64,000 nucleotides of DNA from Asticcacaulis aquaticus (GCF_028550415.1 NZ_JAQQKX010000009.1:62001-126000); one strand, 5' to 3'; counted from the first letter of the stretch, positions 7,391 through 16,390 are shown. Numbers and translations: made by a program. The notes: a model not told the origin generated them from the sequence alone.

Positions 7391-7756
7391 TTAGGTAAGC
7401 GGTAAAAGGCGCAACCGTGAACGTTGTGTATCTATGGTCAACAACGCGCCAGCTTCCAAATCCAATTGCACTTGTCGAATCGCATCGATAACCGCTGCGC
7501 CAATGACCTCCGGACTGACATTGTCAGCGCGGATTTGCACGACACTCGGCTTGAGACCCTTGGTCGCCGCCAGTATAGCGCTGAAATCAAGATCATGCGT
7601 CAGGACTACAAGATTATGCCCGTGAGCATATTCCATGAGTTCAGTATCTGGTGCATCCATCGCACCTAACTGCGACCAGTGTGACGCTTCATGACCAGCA
7701 GCCTGTAGCACAGCGCACCAACGTGGCGTCAGGTTCATATCGATGAGAAACTTCAT
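7391..7756 (-). CDS. DUF5615 PIN-like toxin
   Basis: A 121-residue protein starting 'MKFLIDMNLTP', the characteristic DUF5615 opening with acidic Asp6, and a second acidic cluster 'LTHDLDFSAIL' near residues 54-64. DUF5615 is a Mut7-C/PIN-like fold, and its members are usually the toxin of two-gene modules paired with DUF433 antitoxins. The start overlaps the stop of the upstream DUF433 gene by 4 bp (ATGA). A longer in-frame opening exists but lies inside the partner gene. RNase activity is inferred from the fold family only. Confidence 0.85.
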   Translation of the reverse strand: MKFLIDMNLTPRWCAVLQAAGHEASHWSQLGAMDAPDTELMEYAHGHNLVVLTHDLDFSAILAATKGLKPSVVQIRADNVSPEVIGAAVIDAIRQVQLDLEAGALLTIDTQRSRLRLLPLT

Positions 7757-7983
7757 GCGCGGATCAGGTCGATCTCTCGCTCTTCGGAACGCCACGCCGC
7801 GTAAAGCAAGGCTTCCATAACATCTTCGCGTTCAAGGTAAGGATAATCTGTCAGGATTTCGTCCACCGATCGACCCGCACCAATCTGCCCGACCAGCGTA
7901 CCAACGGTCACTCGCAAACCCCGAATACAGGCTTTACCGCCCATGACATCAGGCTTGAATGTGATACGTGACAAGGCGGGCAT
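7753..7983 (-). CDS. DUF433 antitoxin
   Basis: A 76-residue DUF433 protein: 'RITFKPDVMGGKACIRGLRVTVGTLVGQIGAGRSVDEILTDYPYLEREDVMEALLYAAW'. The 'GKPCIRGxRI' core and the 'EILxxYPxLexeDV' helix-turn-helix-like region are both recognisable. DUF433 proteins act as DNA-binding antitoxins that usually repress their own operon. It is first in the operon and overlaps the DUF5615 toxin by 4 bp. The phased repeats just upstream (7991-8060) are the obvious candidates for its own binding sites. Confidence 0.85.
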   Translation of the reverse strand: MPALSRITFKPDVMGGKACIRGLRVTVGTLVGQIGAGRSVDEILTDYPYLEREDVMEALLYAAWRSEEREIDLIRA

Positions 7984-7990
7984 AACAAAC

Positions 7991-8060
7991 TCCTATTGGA
8001 ACAAACTATACCATCTCGGAATAAAATATTCCATCTTGGATTACGGAATACCATTTCGGA
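7991..8060 (-). promoter_or_regulatory. 20-bp phased repeat array upstream of the DUF433/DUF5615 pair (candidate operator)
   Basis: On the + strand the 10-mers CCATCTCGGA (8011), CCATCTTGGA (8031) and CCATTTCGGA (8051) lie exactly 20 bp apart. A degenerate fourth copy, TCCTATTGGA, lies at 7991. Each is followed by an AT-rich spacer. A 20-bp period is close to two helical turns, so bound proteins would sit on one face. The array ends 8 bp before the antitoxin start codon, so occupancy would block transcription or translation. Identity of the binding protein as DUF433 is inference. Confidence 0.65.
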
Positions 8061-8068
8061 ATAAACAA

Positions 8069-8093
8069 CCCCGCCGCGTAAACCGCGACGGGG
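8069..8093 (-). terminator. Hairpin terminator downstream of clpB
   Basis: CCCCGCCGCG and CGCGACGGGG pair around a 5-nt loop. Read on the minus strand the stem is followed by TTGTTTATT, a plausible intrinsic terminator for clpB transcripts. Confidence 0.55.
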
Positions 8094-8114
8094 CCATTTG
8101 CTCCAACTAACGGG

Positions 8115-8140
8115 TGCAGGGTCCGCGACCCTGCATTTTT
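8115..8140 (+). terminator. Hairpin with T-run between clpB and the toxin-antitoxin pair
   Basis: TGCAGGGTC-CGC-GACCCTGCA forms a 9-bp stem followed by five to six T on the + strand. No + strand gene ends nearby (the nearest ends at 7390), so it may be a strand-specific barrier or part of a processed clpB 3' end. Confidence 0.5.
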
Positions 8141-8147
8141 GTTTGTC

Positions 8148-8191
8148 GCGCAATTGAGTCCAAAAACCGCTGCGCACTTTTTGGATTGCGC
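8148..8191. repeat. Family C palindromic element, copy 1 (abuts clpB stop)
   Basis: Outer arms GCGCAAT/ATTGCGC enclose inner arms TCCAAAAA/TTTTTGGA. The element ends at the base before the clpB stop codon complement (8192), so it begins the clpB 3' untranslated region. Related copies lie at 12598, 24130, 31964 and 45019. Confidence 0.85.
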
Positions 8192-10771
8192 TTAGTTCAC
8201 CGTCGGGCGACCGATCAGCAGATGATCACCGTCGAAGCCCACGCTGATCACGTCGCCGTCGCCGAACTCGCCATTGAGGATGCGTTTAGCGATAGCGTCG
8301 ACCAGTTGCTTCTGGATCACCCGCTTCAAAGGCCGCGCGCCGTAGGCCGGTTCGTAGCCCAGTTCGGCCAGATGGTTCAGCGCCGCGTCGTCGATGGCCA
8401 GCGTCATCTCCCGGTCGCGCAGCAGCTTTTCCAGACCCTTGAGCTGGATACGGACGATATTGCCCATATTGGCCCGGCCGAGGCGCTGGAAGAGGATGGT
8501 CTCGTCGATCCGGTTGAGGAATTCCGGGCGGAAGTGGCGCTTGACCTCGTCCATGACCAGCGGGCGGACCTGTTCGATATCGGTGCCGTCCTCCATATTG
8601 ACGAGGTACTGCGAGCCGAGGTTCGAGGTCATGACGATCAGGGTGTTGCGGAAATCAACCACACGCCCCTGCCCGTCGGTCAGCCGCCCGTCGTCCAGCA
8701 CCTGCAAGAGGATGTTGAACACGTCCGGGTGCGCCTTTTCGACCTCGTCGAACAGGACGACCTGATAGGGCCTGCGGCGCACAGCCTCGGTCAGGGCGCC
8801 GCCTTCGTCGTAACCGACATAGCCCGGCGGGGCGCCGATCATGCGCGAAACGGCGTGCTTTTCCATATATTCGGACATGTCGAGGCGGGTGATCGCCGCT
8901 TCGTCGTCGAAGAGGAACTCCGCCAGCGCCTTGTTGAGCTCGGTCTTGCCGACGCCCGTCGGGCCCAGGAACAGGAACGAGCCGATCGGACGGTTGGGGT
9001 CTTTCAGCCCCGCCCGCGCCCGCCGCACGGCGTCGGAGACCGCGACCAGCGCCTCGTCTTGCCCGACCACGCGCTTGCGCAGTTCGTCTTCCATGCGCAG
9101 CAGCTTGTCGCGTTCGCCTTCGAGCATCTTGTCGACCGGGATGCCGGTCCAGCGCGACACGACCTGCGCGATCTGCGACGCGTCGACGACCTCAGGGGTC
9201 AAAGGTGCCGCTTCCGACTTGGTTTCGGCCTCGGCGACCTGCTTTTCAAGCTGCGGGATCTGGCCATAGAGGATTTCCGACGCCCGTTGCAGGTCGCCAT
9301 TGCGCTGCGCCGCCGCCAGTTCGATACGGGCGCGGTCCAGCGCTTCACGGGCGCGCGAGGCGGCCCCGACCTTGTCCTTTTCGGCCTTCCAGCGCGCGGT
9401 CAGTTCGGCAGATTTGCCCTCCAAGTCTTCCAGTTCGTCGGTCAGCTTTTCCAGCCGCGTCCGCGACCCGGCGTCGGTTTCCTTTTGCAGGGCCTCGCGC
9501 TCGATCTTCAACTGCACGATGCGGCGGTCGAATTCATCGAGTTCCTCCGGCTTGGAATCGACCGCCATGCGCACGCGCGAACCGGCCTCATCGATCAGGT
9601 CGATGGCCTTGTCCGGCAGGAAGCGGTCGGCGATGTAGCGGTTGCTCAGCGTCGCCGCCGAGACGATGGCGCTGTCGGAAATCTTGACGCCGTGGTGCAG
9701 TTCGTACTTTTCCTTCAGCCCGCGCAGGATCGAGATGGTGTCCTCGACGGTCGGTTCCTGCACGAAGACCGGCTGGAACCGCCGGGCCAGAGCCGGATCC
9801 TTTTCGACGTGCTTCTGGTACTCATCCAGCGTGGTCGCGCCGACGCAGTGCAGTTCACCGCGCGCCAGGGCGGGCTTGAGCAGGTTCGAGGCATCCATCG
9901 CGCCGTCGGACTTACCGGCACCGACCAGGGTGTGCATCTCGTCGATGAACAGGACGATCTGGCCTTCGGCCTGAGTCACTTCGTTGAGAACGGCCTTCAG
10001 GCGCTCTTCGAACTCGCCGCGGTATTTCGCCCCGGCGATCAGCGCGCCCATGTCGAGCGACAGGAGCTTCTTGTCCTTGAGGCTTTCGGGCACGTCGCCA
10101 TTGATGATGCGTTGCGCCAAACCTTCGACGATGGCGGTCTTCCCCACACCCGGTTCGCCGATCAGGACGGGGTTGTTCTTGGTGCGGCGGGCCAGCACCT
10201 GAATCGTGCGGCGGATTTCTTCGTCGCGACCGATGACCGGGTCGATCTTGCCATCGAGCGCGTCCTGAGTGAGATCGCGGGCATAGCGGTTCAGCGCGTC
10301 GAAGCCATTTTCGGCATTGGCCGAATTGGCGGGCTTGCCCTTGCGGAACTCCTTTTGCGCGTCCTTGAGTTGCCCCAGCGACGTCCCCGCCGCCTTGAGC
10401 AGGTTCGCCCCGTCGCTGTTGTTCAGCGCCGCGACCAGCAAACGGTCGGCGGTCACGAAGGCATCGCCGCCCTTATTGGCGTCGTTTTCGGCCTCGGTGA
10501 ACAGTTTGGCCGTGTCGTTATGCAGATAGAGTTGCGTATTGCCGCCGGTCACCGACGGCAGTTTGGCCAGCGCTGCATCGACTGCGCCGATAAAGGCTTC
10601 AGGTCGACCACCGGCGCGTTCCAGCAACGGACGCGCGACGGACTCACGGTCCTCGGTGAGCGCTTTCAAGATATGCAGCGGGGTGAAATACTGATGGTTG
10701 CGGCTCTGGGCGATGGCCTGAGCGCTCTGGATAAGCTTTTGAGTTTTCTCGGAGTATTTTTCGATATTCAT
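8192..10771 (-). CDS. clpB: ClpB disaggregase ATPase
   Basis: An 859-residue Hsp100 chaperone that, with DnaK, pulls proteins out of aggregates; a hexameric cytoplasmic ring. Order of domains: Clp N-domain repeats (about 1-145), first AAA with Walker A 'GEPGVGKT' at 205-212 and Walker B 'VLFIDEMHT', a coiled-coil middle domain ('[24 protein letters not shown]'), then a second AAA with '[14 protein letters not shown]' and the D2-small domain. Length matches the family. It is a single gene, with a family C element and hairpins directly downstream. No sigma-32 promoter was confidently placed upstream. Confidence 0.97.
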   Translation of the reverse strand: MNIEKYSEKTQKLIQSAQAIAQSRNHQYFTPLHILKALTEDRESVARPLLERAGGRPEAFIGAVDAALAKLPSVTGGNTQLYLHNDTAKLFTEAENDANKGGDAFVTADRLLVAALNNSDGANLLKAAGTSLGQLKDAQKEFRKGKPANSANAENGFDALNRYARDLTQDALDGKIDPVIGRDEEIRRTIQVLARRTKNNPVLIGEPGVGKTAIVEGLAQRIINGDVPESLKDKKLLSLDMGALIAGAKYRGEFEERLKAVLNEVTQAEGQIVLFIDEMHTLVGAGKSDGAMDASNLLKPALARGELHCVGATTLDEYQKHVEKDPALARRFQPVFVQEPTVEDTISILRGLKEKYELHHGVKISDSAIVSAATLSNRYIADRFLPDKAIDLIDEAGSRVRMAVDSKPEELDEFDRRIVQLKIEREALQKETDAGSRTRLEKLTDELEDLEGKSAELTARWKAEKDKVGAASRAREALDRARIELAAAQRNGDLQRASEILYGQIPQLEKQVAEAETKSEAAPLTPEVVDASQIAQVVSRWTGIPVDKMLEGERDKLLRMEDELRKRVVGQDEALVAVSDAVRRARAGLKDPNRPIGSFLFLGPTGVGKTELNKALAEFLFDDEAAITRLDMSEYMEKHAVSRMIGAPPGYVGYDEGGALTEAVRRRPYQVVLFDEVEKAHPDVFNILLQVLDDGRLTDGQGRVVDFRNTLIVMTSNLGSQYLVNMEDGTDIEQVRPLVMDEVKRHFRPEFLNRIDETILFQRLGRANMGNIVRIQLKGLEKLLRDREMTLAIDDAALNHLAELGYEPAYGARPLKRVIQKQLVDAIAKRILNGEFGDGDVISVGFDGDHLLIGRPTVN

Positions 10772-10900
10772 GGCTTTGGGCTCCCCATTTCGGCGGATGA
10801 ATTCGAGTGGCCCTTGCTCAGAAGCAGCCTCTCATGCTCATCGATATGGTGTGATTATTGCGCCACACAAGAGGCCCTGCCATGGGAATTTTGCCGCAGG

Positions 10901-11872
10901 TTACGCGCCGATCTTCACCTTGTATTGCGCCATCAAAAACGCTGCCGTGCGCTCGATGGTGGGTGTGAACCACGGCTCGACCAGCCAGAACGGGTGCGGT
11001 GTACCGGCGGGCATGTCGATGATCTCCGACACGATACCGAGTGCATTCAGCCGCGCCTTCATCTCCGGACGGCCGGGCAGGACCGGCGTCGGACGGTTGG
11101 AATTGATGAACAGGGTCGGCGCGCTCTGCCGACCGACATAGGTCAGGGGTGAGGCCGCGAACCACGTTTCGCGCCGCGTCGAATAGTTGCCGCCCAGATA
11201 GCGCGAGGTCGCCCCCAGCCGCTCCTCTTCACGCTTGATCAGCACCGCATCCGGAAAAGACGCCGCGCCGTCGATATCGACTACAGCATCAATACGGCTA
11301 TCGCCGGGTGCATCGTCGAACGCCGTCACACCGTTGCTGGCCCCCAGAAACGCCGCCAGATGCCCGCCAGCCGAACCACCGGCGATAGCGACGAAGCGGG
11401 AGTCGATATCATATTCCGCCGCATGGGCGCGGACCCAGCGCACCGCGGCCTTGAGGTCGAGGACATTGCCGGGAAAACGTCCGCCCTCGCCCAGACGATA
11501 GCTGACCGGGATGGCGACGAACCCCAGCGCGGCCATGCGTTTGCAAAAACTGCGTTCCATCTGGCGTGACCCGGACTCCCAGCCGCCGCCGTGGACCATC
11601 AGAACCGCCGGGCAGGCCCCGGCCTTGGCCGGACGATAGATATCGAGCGCCAGCTTTTCGCTGCCCCGCGTCAGATAGACCACGTCTTCCTGCGCCGTGA
11701 TCGTCCGCGTTGGCGGCAGGTCCGGGGCGCGCACATTGGGAAAGTCTTTGCTCTGCTGGCTGATTACGCCTTCGACGGTGAACGGCGACGATCCCGATAC
11801 CGGGGTTTGCGCCGCCGCGGCCTTGGCCACGACCATACCGGCGGCCCCCATGAGAAGGGTTCGTCTGTCCAT
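10901..11872 (-). CDS. Exported alpha/beta hydrolase (acetyl-esterase/lipase, BD-FAE-like)
   Basis: A 323-residue secreted esterase. An N-terminal 'MDRRTLLMGAAGMVVAKAAAAQ' resembles a Tat or Sec signal with cleavage near AAAAQ. The oxyanion motif 'HGGGWESG' and nucleophile elbow 'GGSAGGHLAAF' define the HSL/BD-FAE type; the catalytic His is likely in 'GTPHPFW' near the C-terminus. Related enzymes remove acetyl or feruloyl groups from plant polysaccharides, which suits an organism with many TonB receptors, but no sugar-utilisation genes sit beside it. The gene lies downstream of infC on the same strand, separated by a terminator. Confidence 0.82.
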   Translation of the reverse strand: MDRRTLLMGAAGMVVAKAAAAQTPVSGSSPFTVEGVISQQSKDFPNVRAPDLPPTRTITAQEDVVYLTRGSEKLALDIYRPAKAGACPAVLMVHGGGWESGSRQMERSFCKRMAALGFVAIPVSYRLGEGGRFPGNVLDLKAAVRWVRAHAAEYDIDSRFVAIAGGSAGGHLAAFLGASNGVTAFDDAPGDSRIDAVVDIDGAASFPDAVLIKREEERLGATSRYLGGNYSTRRETWFAASPLTYVGRQSAPTLFINSNRPTPVLPGRPEMKARLNALGIVSEIIDMPAGTPHPFWLVEPWFTPTIERTAAFLMAQYKVKIGA

Positions 11873-11894
11873 TTGTTTCTCCTGATATGCAAAA

Positions 11895-11918
11895 AGGCTC
11901 CGGTTGAACCCGGAGCCT
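11895..11918 (-). terminator. Intrinsic terminator of infC
   Basis: AGGCTCCGG and CCGGAGCCT form a perfect 9-bp stem with a 6-nt loop. On the minus strand it is followed by five T, 17 bp after the infC stop. It separates infC from the esterase gene. Confidence 0.85.
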
Positions 11919-11934
11919 CGTTATTTTGTAAAGC

Positions 11935-12468
11935 TTACTTCGGCGCCAGGATCATGATCATCTGGCGACCTTCCATCCGGGGCTCGTATTCCACCTTGGT
12001 GGTTTCCTCGAAATCGGTCTTGACCTGATTGAGCAGCTTCATGCCCAGTTCCGGGTGCGCCATTTCACGGCCGCGGAAGCGGAGCGTCACCTTGACCTTG
12101 TCGCCTTCTTCGAAGAAGCGCGTCATGGCCTTGGCCTTCACTTCGTAATCGTGCTTGTCGATATTCGGACGAAGCTTGATTTCCTTGATTTCGACGACCT
12201 TCTGCTTCTTGCGCGCTTCGGCCTTCTTCTTCTGCTCCTGGAAGCGGAACTTACCGTAGTCGAGAATCTTGCAGACCGGCGGGTCGGCGGTCGGGGAGAC
12301 TTCGACCAGATCAAGACCGGCTTCTTCGGCGGCTTCAAGCGCGGCGGAGGTCGGCATGATGCCTTGTTTCTCACCGTTCTGATCGATCAGGAGGACGCGG
12401 GGCACCTTGATGTCCTGATTGATACGGGGGCCGTCTTTAGCGGGCGGGGCTTGCATTGGGCGACGAAT
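11935..12468 (-). CDS. infC: Translation initiation factor IF-3, probable ATT start
   Basis: A 177-residue IF-3. It binds the 30S subunit and enforces correct start-codon and initiator-tRNA choice. N-domain '[26 protein letters not shown]', linker '[17 protein letters not shown]' and C-domain '[42 protein letters not shown]' are all intact. An ATG exists at 12456, but four codons upstream an ATT (12466-12468) is preceded at 8 nt by GGAG, giving '[10 protein letters not shown]', the usual alphaproteobacterial N-terminus. Use of a poor start codon is the known basis of IF-3 autoregulation in E. coli. The rpmI-rplT genes that often follow infC are absent here. Confidence 0.93.
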   Translation of the reverse strand: MRRPMQAPPAKDGPRINQDIKVPRVLLIDQNGEKQGIMPTSAALEAAEEAGLDLVEVSPTADPPVCKILDYGKFRFQEQKKKAEARKKQKVVEIKEIKLRPNIDKHDYEVKAKAMTRFFEEGDKVKVTLRFRGREMAHPELGMKLLNQVKTDFEETTKVEYEPRMEGRQMIMILAPK

Positions 12469-12597
12469 AGCAAAGTCTCCATGGACTGTTGATGGGGTTT
12501 GGACTCATGTCCGAATTTGGGGCCTAATTATAGGAAGGGCACGGGGGTGATCAATCCCCTTTGTCGCAACCGCGATTTTAATTTTGGTCTGTTGTAA

Positions 12598-12640
12598 GCG
12601 CATCCCAAAAAGTGGGCACCGGTTTTTGGATCAGATGCGC
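12598..12640. repeat. Family C palindromic element, copy 2
   Basis: Outer arms GCGCAT/ATGCGC with inner CCAAAAA/TTTTTGG. It lies 20 bp beyond the stop of the minus-strand glycosyltransferase gene (12660) and 130 bp upstream of infC. Confidence 0.85.
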
Positions 12641-12659
12641 GTCCAGAATAGGCTACCGG

Positions 12660-13805
12660 CTATATAAGCAACGACCTGTAAACCGCAAGAGTGGCTTCGC
12701 ACATGGCCTCTAAGCTGAAGTGTTCGCGCACGCGTACCTGACCGGCAGCGCCCATTTCGGCGCGGACGTCGGGCGTGGTCAGGGTCGCGGCCTTCATCGC
12801 ATCGGCCCAGGCCAGTTTGTCGCCCGGTGCGATCAGCCACCCGCTCACGCCGTCTTCGACCGTTTCGACTGTCGCACCGTGTTTCGCCGCCAGCACGGGC
12901 TTGCCCATGGCCTGCGGCTCGACCGCCGTGCGTCCGAAGGCCTCCGGCTCCAGCGACGGGGCCAGCGCGAAGTCGCACAGGGCATAGGCGGCAGGCATAT
13001 CGGAGCAATGGCCAGCCAGCGCAACCTGATCACCGAGCCAATGGGTTAAAATCCGTGCCTTAAGTTCAGTGGTGTACTCGGCTCGCCCCTGATCATCCCC
13101 CGCCAGAATGAGTTGAACCCGGTTATCGGCCAGTTGCGCCAGAGCCTCGATGACCAGCGCCTGCCCCTTCCAGCGCGTCAGGCGACCCGCCAGCAGAAAC
13201 CGCGTCCGGCCATCGGTTCGATCGATCCCCCATGCCTTGGCCAGCTTGTCGAGGCGCGCTTCATCGACCGCTGCCGGATCGAATTTGCTGAGATCGACGC
13301 CGCGCGGAATAGCGATGACCTTGGTCGGATCGACGTCGTAGGTTTTGAGAATATGATCGCGCGTGTAGTTGGAATTGGCGATGGTGATGTCCGCCGTCGT
13401 CATCCGTCCGTTGTACCAGCGCTTGGCCGCCGACCCGGCATTATAGATGCCGTGATAGGTGGTCACGGTCTTCACCCCCAGCGCCTTCGCCGCAGGCAAC
13501 GCCGACAGCGCCGGGGCCCGCGACCGTACATGGACGATATCGGCTTTTTCCTGCTTGATCAGGGCCTTGAGCGCGAAATAGTTCTTCCACTGCACATAGG
13601 GGTTCTTCGAATGGACCGGCAGGCGATGCACCACCGCCCCGATCGATTTGAGATACCCTTCCAGCCGCCCGCCTTTCGAGACGACGACGGCCCGCCCTCC
13701 GGCCTCGATCACCGCGCGGGCAATATCGACCACGGTCTGCTCCACCCCGCCGGTGTCGAGTTCCGGCACGACTTGCAGCACGGTGTAGGGAAAGGCGTTC
13801 GGCAT
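12660..13805 (-). CDS. Glycosyltransferase family 4 (GT-B)
   Basis: A 381-residue retaining glycosyltransferase with two Rossmann-like domains. N-terminal 'VLQVVPELDTGGVEQTVVDIARAV' and C-terminal 'LAPSLEPEAFGRTAVEPQAMGKPVLAAKHGATVETVEDGVSGWLI' (the E-x7-E nucleotide-sugar motif) mark family 4. 'FLLAGRLTRWKGQALVIEAL' is the hinge signature. It probably adds a sugar to lipopolysaccharide or another surface glycan; donor and acceptor are unknown. I chose ATG 13805. The longer frame to 13850 would overlap the divergent hydrolase start. Confidence 0.88.
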   Translation of the reverse strand: MPNAFPYTVLQVVPELDTGGVEQTVVDIARAVIEAGGRAVVVSKGGRLEGYLKSIGAVVHRLPVHSKNPYVQWKNYFALKALIKQEKADIVHVRSRAPALSALPAAKALGVKTVTTYHGIYNAGSAAKRWYNGRMTTADITIANSNYTRDHILKTYDVDPTKVIAIPRGVDLSKFDPAAVDEARLDKLAKAWGIDRTDGRTRFLLAGRLTRWKGQALVIEALAQLADNRVQLILAGDDQGRAEYTTELKARILTHWLGDQVALAGHCSDMPAAYALCDFALAPSLEPEAFGRTAVEPQAMGKPVLAAKHGATVETVEDGVSGWLIAPGDKLAWADAMKAATLTTPDVRAEMGAAGQVRVREHFSLEAMCEATLAVYRSLLI

Positions 13806-13842
13806 CGGGACTTGTTCGCAGGCAACAGCAGGATTATGGCTT

Positions 13843-14610
13843 ATGCGCATGACCGATAGCGCAAATCAAGACACTCAACTGTTTCTCACCGGCTCCGACG
13901 GCACCGAAATCGCCTTCCGCCACGTCGCGGGTGACGGCCCCACCGTCGTGTGGCTGGGCGGCTTCAAATCCGACATGACCGGTTCGAAGGCGCAGGCTCT
14001 CGCCGATGCCGCCCGCACCGATGGCTGGGATTTCCTGCGTTTCGACTACGCCGCGCACGGCGCCAGTTCAGGCACATGGGAGGACGCCCGCGTCGGTCAG
14101 TGGCGTCAGAACGTGCTGGACGTGGTGGATAGCCTGACCACCGAACCGCTGGTGATCGTCGGCTCCAGCATGGGCGGCTGGATGGCCTCGCTGCTGATCC
14201 GCGACCGGCCAGACCGCGTCAAGGCCGCCGTGTTCATCGCCCCGGCCCCCGATTTCGCCACCGAACTGATGCTGCCGTCGCTGTCGCCCGAAGACCGCCG
14301 TGCGCTGGAGGTGTCCGGCTTTTTCCACCTGCGCGGCTATGATTACGACGTGCCGATGTCGCAGGCCTTTTTCGACGAGGCGCGCGACCATCTGGTACTC
14401 GATAAGCCCCTGCCCTTCGACGGCCCGGTGCACATCCTGCACGGCCTGAACGACGAGGTCGTACCGTGGCAACACGGCGTGCGACTGGCGCAGCATATTT
14501 CCGCGAAGGACGTCACGATGACCCTGATCAAGGGCGGCGACCACCGGCTGTCGAGCACGGCGGACCTGACGCGACTGGTCGAGACAGTACGCGGCCTTGC
14601 CAAATCGTAA
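13843..14610 (+). CDS. Alpha/beta hydrolase, ABHD10-like thioesterase family
   Basis: A 255-residue cytoplasmic alpha/beta hydrolase. The nucleophile elbow 'GSSMGGW', the acid in 'HGLNDEVVPW' and the base in 'GGDHRLS' complete the triad in the expected order. The 'WLGGFKSDMTGSKAQAL' and 'FDYAAHGASSG' segments resemble the ABHD10/bacterial homologue group, which acts on acyl-thioester or acyl-glucuronide bonds; the substrate here is not proven. Start is ATG 13843 or 13849; AGGATT lies upstream of the first. Divergent from the glycosyltransferase with a 37-bp gap if that gene starts at 13805. Confidence 0.82.
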   Translation: MRMTDSANQDTQLFLTGSDGTEIAFRHVAGDGPTVVWLGGFKSDMTGSKAQALADAARTDGWDFLRFDYAAHGASSGTWEDARVGQWRQNVLDVVDSLTTEPLVIVGSSMGGWMASLLIRDRPDRVKAAVFIAPAPDFATELMLPSLSPEDRRALEVSGFFHLRGYDYDVPMSQAFFDEARDHLVLDKPLPFDGPVHILHGLNDEVVPWQHGVRLAQHISAKDVTMTLIKGGDHRLSSTADLTRLVETVRGLAKS

Positions 14611-14622
14611 AATCTGATACCA

Positions 14623-14650
14623 CATGGGTCAAACCGGAGTTTGACCCATG
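14623..14650 (+). promoter_or_regulatory. Perfect hairpin presenting the Shine-Dalgarno in its loop and the start codon in its stem
   Basis: CATGGGTCAAA (14623-14633) and TTTGACCCATG (14640-14650) are perfect 11-nt complements around the 6-nt loop CCGGAG. The loop GGAG is the ribosome site of the following gene and the last three bases of the 3' arm are its ATG. Folding in mRNA would expose the ribosome site but sequester the start codon. As DNA it is a 28-bp palindrome-like operator candidate. Confidence 0.7.
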
Positions 14651-16390
14651 CACCGCCGCAGCTTCCTCGCTACCTTGCCAGCCCTCGCCGCATCGCCCGC
14701 CTTCGCGCTCGATCCGATCAGGGGCGGCGACCGCGTCACCGGTGCGCAGTTCGCCGGGCGCTCGACCGTCTGGGGGACGCAGGGCGCCGCCGCCACCGCT
14801 CACCCGATGGCCAGCCTGATCGGTATCGACATCCTGCGTCAGGGCGGCTCGGCCATCGACGCGGCCATCGCCATCAATGCGGCGCTGGGCTTTCTGGAGC
14901 CGATCTCGTGCGGCATCGGCGGCGACGCCTATGTCATGCTGTGGGACCCCAAGGTCAAAAAGGTCATCGGTTTCAACGGGTCGGGCCGCTCACCGAAGGG
15001 CATGAGCCTTGAGCACGTGCGCTCAAAAGCAAAAGACGGCCATATCCCGTCGTGGGGCAGCGTCTCGGTCTCGGTGCCCGGCGCGGTCGATACCTGGGGG
15101 CAGATGCACGCCAAGTACGGCAAGCTCAAATTCGCCGAGGTGCTGGCCCCGGCTATCGCTTTGTGCGAACGCGGCGTGCCGGTAGCCCAGACCATCGCCT
15201 ATTACCTCAATGCCAGCTATCGCCGCTTTACCAACCCGGCGTCGGGCATCGAGGAGGTGCAGAACTTCCTCAAGACCTACGCCCCCAACGGTCGCGCCCC
15301 GCGTGAAGGCGAAATTTTCCGCAATCCGGATCTGGGGGCGACCTATCGTTATCTCGCCGCCAACGGCCCACGCAGCTTCTATGAGGGCCAGATCGCCGAC
15401 ACCATCGATACCTATTTCAAGCGCATCGGCGGGCACTTACGCAAATCCGACCTCAGCGCGCACAAGGGTGAATATTCTGAGCCGCTGAAAACCACCTATC
15501 GCGGTGTCGAGGTGCTGGGGCTGGGGGCCAATACGCAGGGCCTGTCGACGCTTCAGATGATGAATATTCTGGAGAACTTCGACCTGAAAGGCATGGGATT
15601 CCAGACCACCGCCTCGCTGCACACCCAGATCGAGGCCAAGCGGCTGGCCTTCGAGGACCGCGCGAAATTCTTCGGCGACCCGGACTTCTCGAAGATGCCG
15701 GTCGAGGCCCTGCTATCGAAAGCCTATGCGAAAGAACAGGCGTCGAAAATCAGACAAGACGCTATCCTGCCGCGCGTCGTGCCCTATGAGGCTCCGGCGC
15801 GCGGCGATACGACCTATTTCACCGTCTCGGACAAGGACGGCATGATGGTCAGCTGGATTCAGTCGAACTATCGCGGCATGGGCTCGGGCCTCGTCGCCGA
15901 CGGGCTGGGCTTCATGTTTCAGGATCGCGGCGAGCTGTTCTCCTTGCGCGACGGCTCGCCCAATATCTACGCGCCGGGCAAGCGGCCGTTCCATACGATC
16001 ATTCCGGGTTTTGCGTGCAAGGACGGGCAGCCGTGGCTCAGCTTCGGCGTCATGGGCGGCGACATGCAGCCGCAGGGTCAGGCGCAGATCCTCGTCAATA
16101 TGATCGACTACGGACTGGGCCTGCAGGAGGCCGGGGATTCGCCGCGCTGGCACCACGAAGGCTCTTCCGAACCGACCGGCGAAATGGCCACCGGCACCGG
16201 GACGCTCAATCTGGAAAACGGCGTGCCGCTGGAGACGCGGGCGGGGCTGGAAAAGCTCGGCTGGGCGATCAAGGCCGCCCCGGGCGGTTATGGCGGCTAT
16301 CAGGCGATCATGACGCAGAACGATCCGCTGGGCCGCGCCTATGCGGCGGCGACCGAGATGCGCAAGGATGGCTTGGCGCTGGCCTATTAA
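14648..16390 (+). CDS. Gamma-glutamyltransferase family protein, exported (paralogue 1)
   Basis: A 580-residue N-terminal-nucleophile hydrolase with a signal peptide ('RRSFLATLPALAASPAFA'). Self-cleavage before Thr388 in 'GDTTYFTV' would give large and small subunits. N-terminal 'ASLIGIDILRQGGSAIDAAIAINAALGFLEPISCGIGGDAYV' is the family signature. The usual 'TTH' is 'TTY' and the 'GSPGG' loop reads 'GVMGGDMQPQGQAQ', so it belongs to the divergent GGT branch that includes acylases and uncharacterised members. Donor specificity is therefore open. It converges on the epimerase gene with a 4-bp overlap. Confidence 0.85.
   Translation: MHRRSFLATLPALAASPAFALDPIRGGDRVTGAQFAGRSTVWGTQGAAATAHPMASLIGIDILRQGGSAIDAAIAINAALGFLEPISCGIGGDAYVMLWDPKVKKVIGFNGSGRSPKGMSLEHVRSKAKDGHIPSWGSVSVSVPGAVDTWGQMHAKYGKLKFAEVLAPAIALCERGVPVAQTIAYYLNASYRRFTNPASGIEEVQNFLKTYAPNGRAPREGEIFRNPDLGATYRYLAANGPRSFYEGQIADTIDTYFKRIGGHLRKSDLSAHKGEYSEPLKTTYRGVEVLGLGANTQGLSTLQMMNILENFDLKGMGFQTTASLHTQIEAKRLAFEDRAKFFGDPDFSKMPVEALLSKAYAKEQASKIRQDAILPRVVPYEAPARGDTTYFTVSDKDGMMVSWIQSNYRGMGSGLVADGLGFMFQDRGELFSLRDGSPNIYAPGKRPFHTIIPGFACKDGQPWLSFGVMGGDMQPQGQAQILVNMIDYGLGLQEAGDSPRWHHEGSSEPTGEMATGTGTLNLENGVPLETRAGLEKLGWAIKAAPGGYGGYQAIMTQNDPLGRAYAAATEMRKDGLALAY

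Noticed and set aside
7391-8060. Integration-site remnants or an integron cassette around the DUF433/DUF5615 pair
   Set aside because: No attC-like folding sequence, integrase or flanking duplication was seen; the repeats are confined to the promoter side.
8114-11152. 1012-codon open frame on the + strand opposite clpB
   Set aside because: It is the antisense shadow of a high-GC gene with strong third-position bias. Its translation is rich in Arg, Gln, His and Val in the pattern seen for other antisense shadows, and clpB is beyond doubt.
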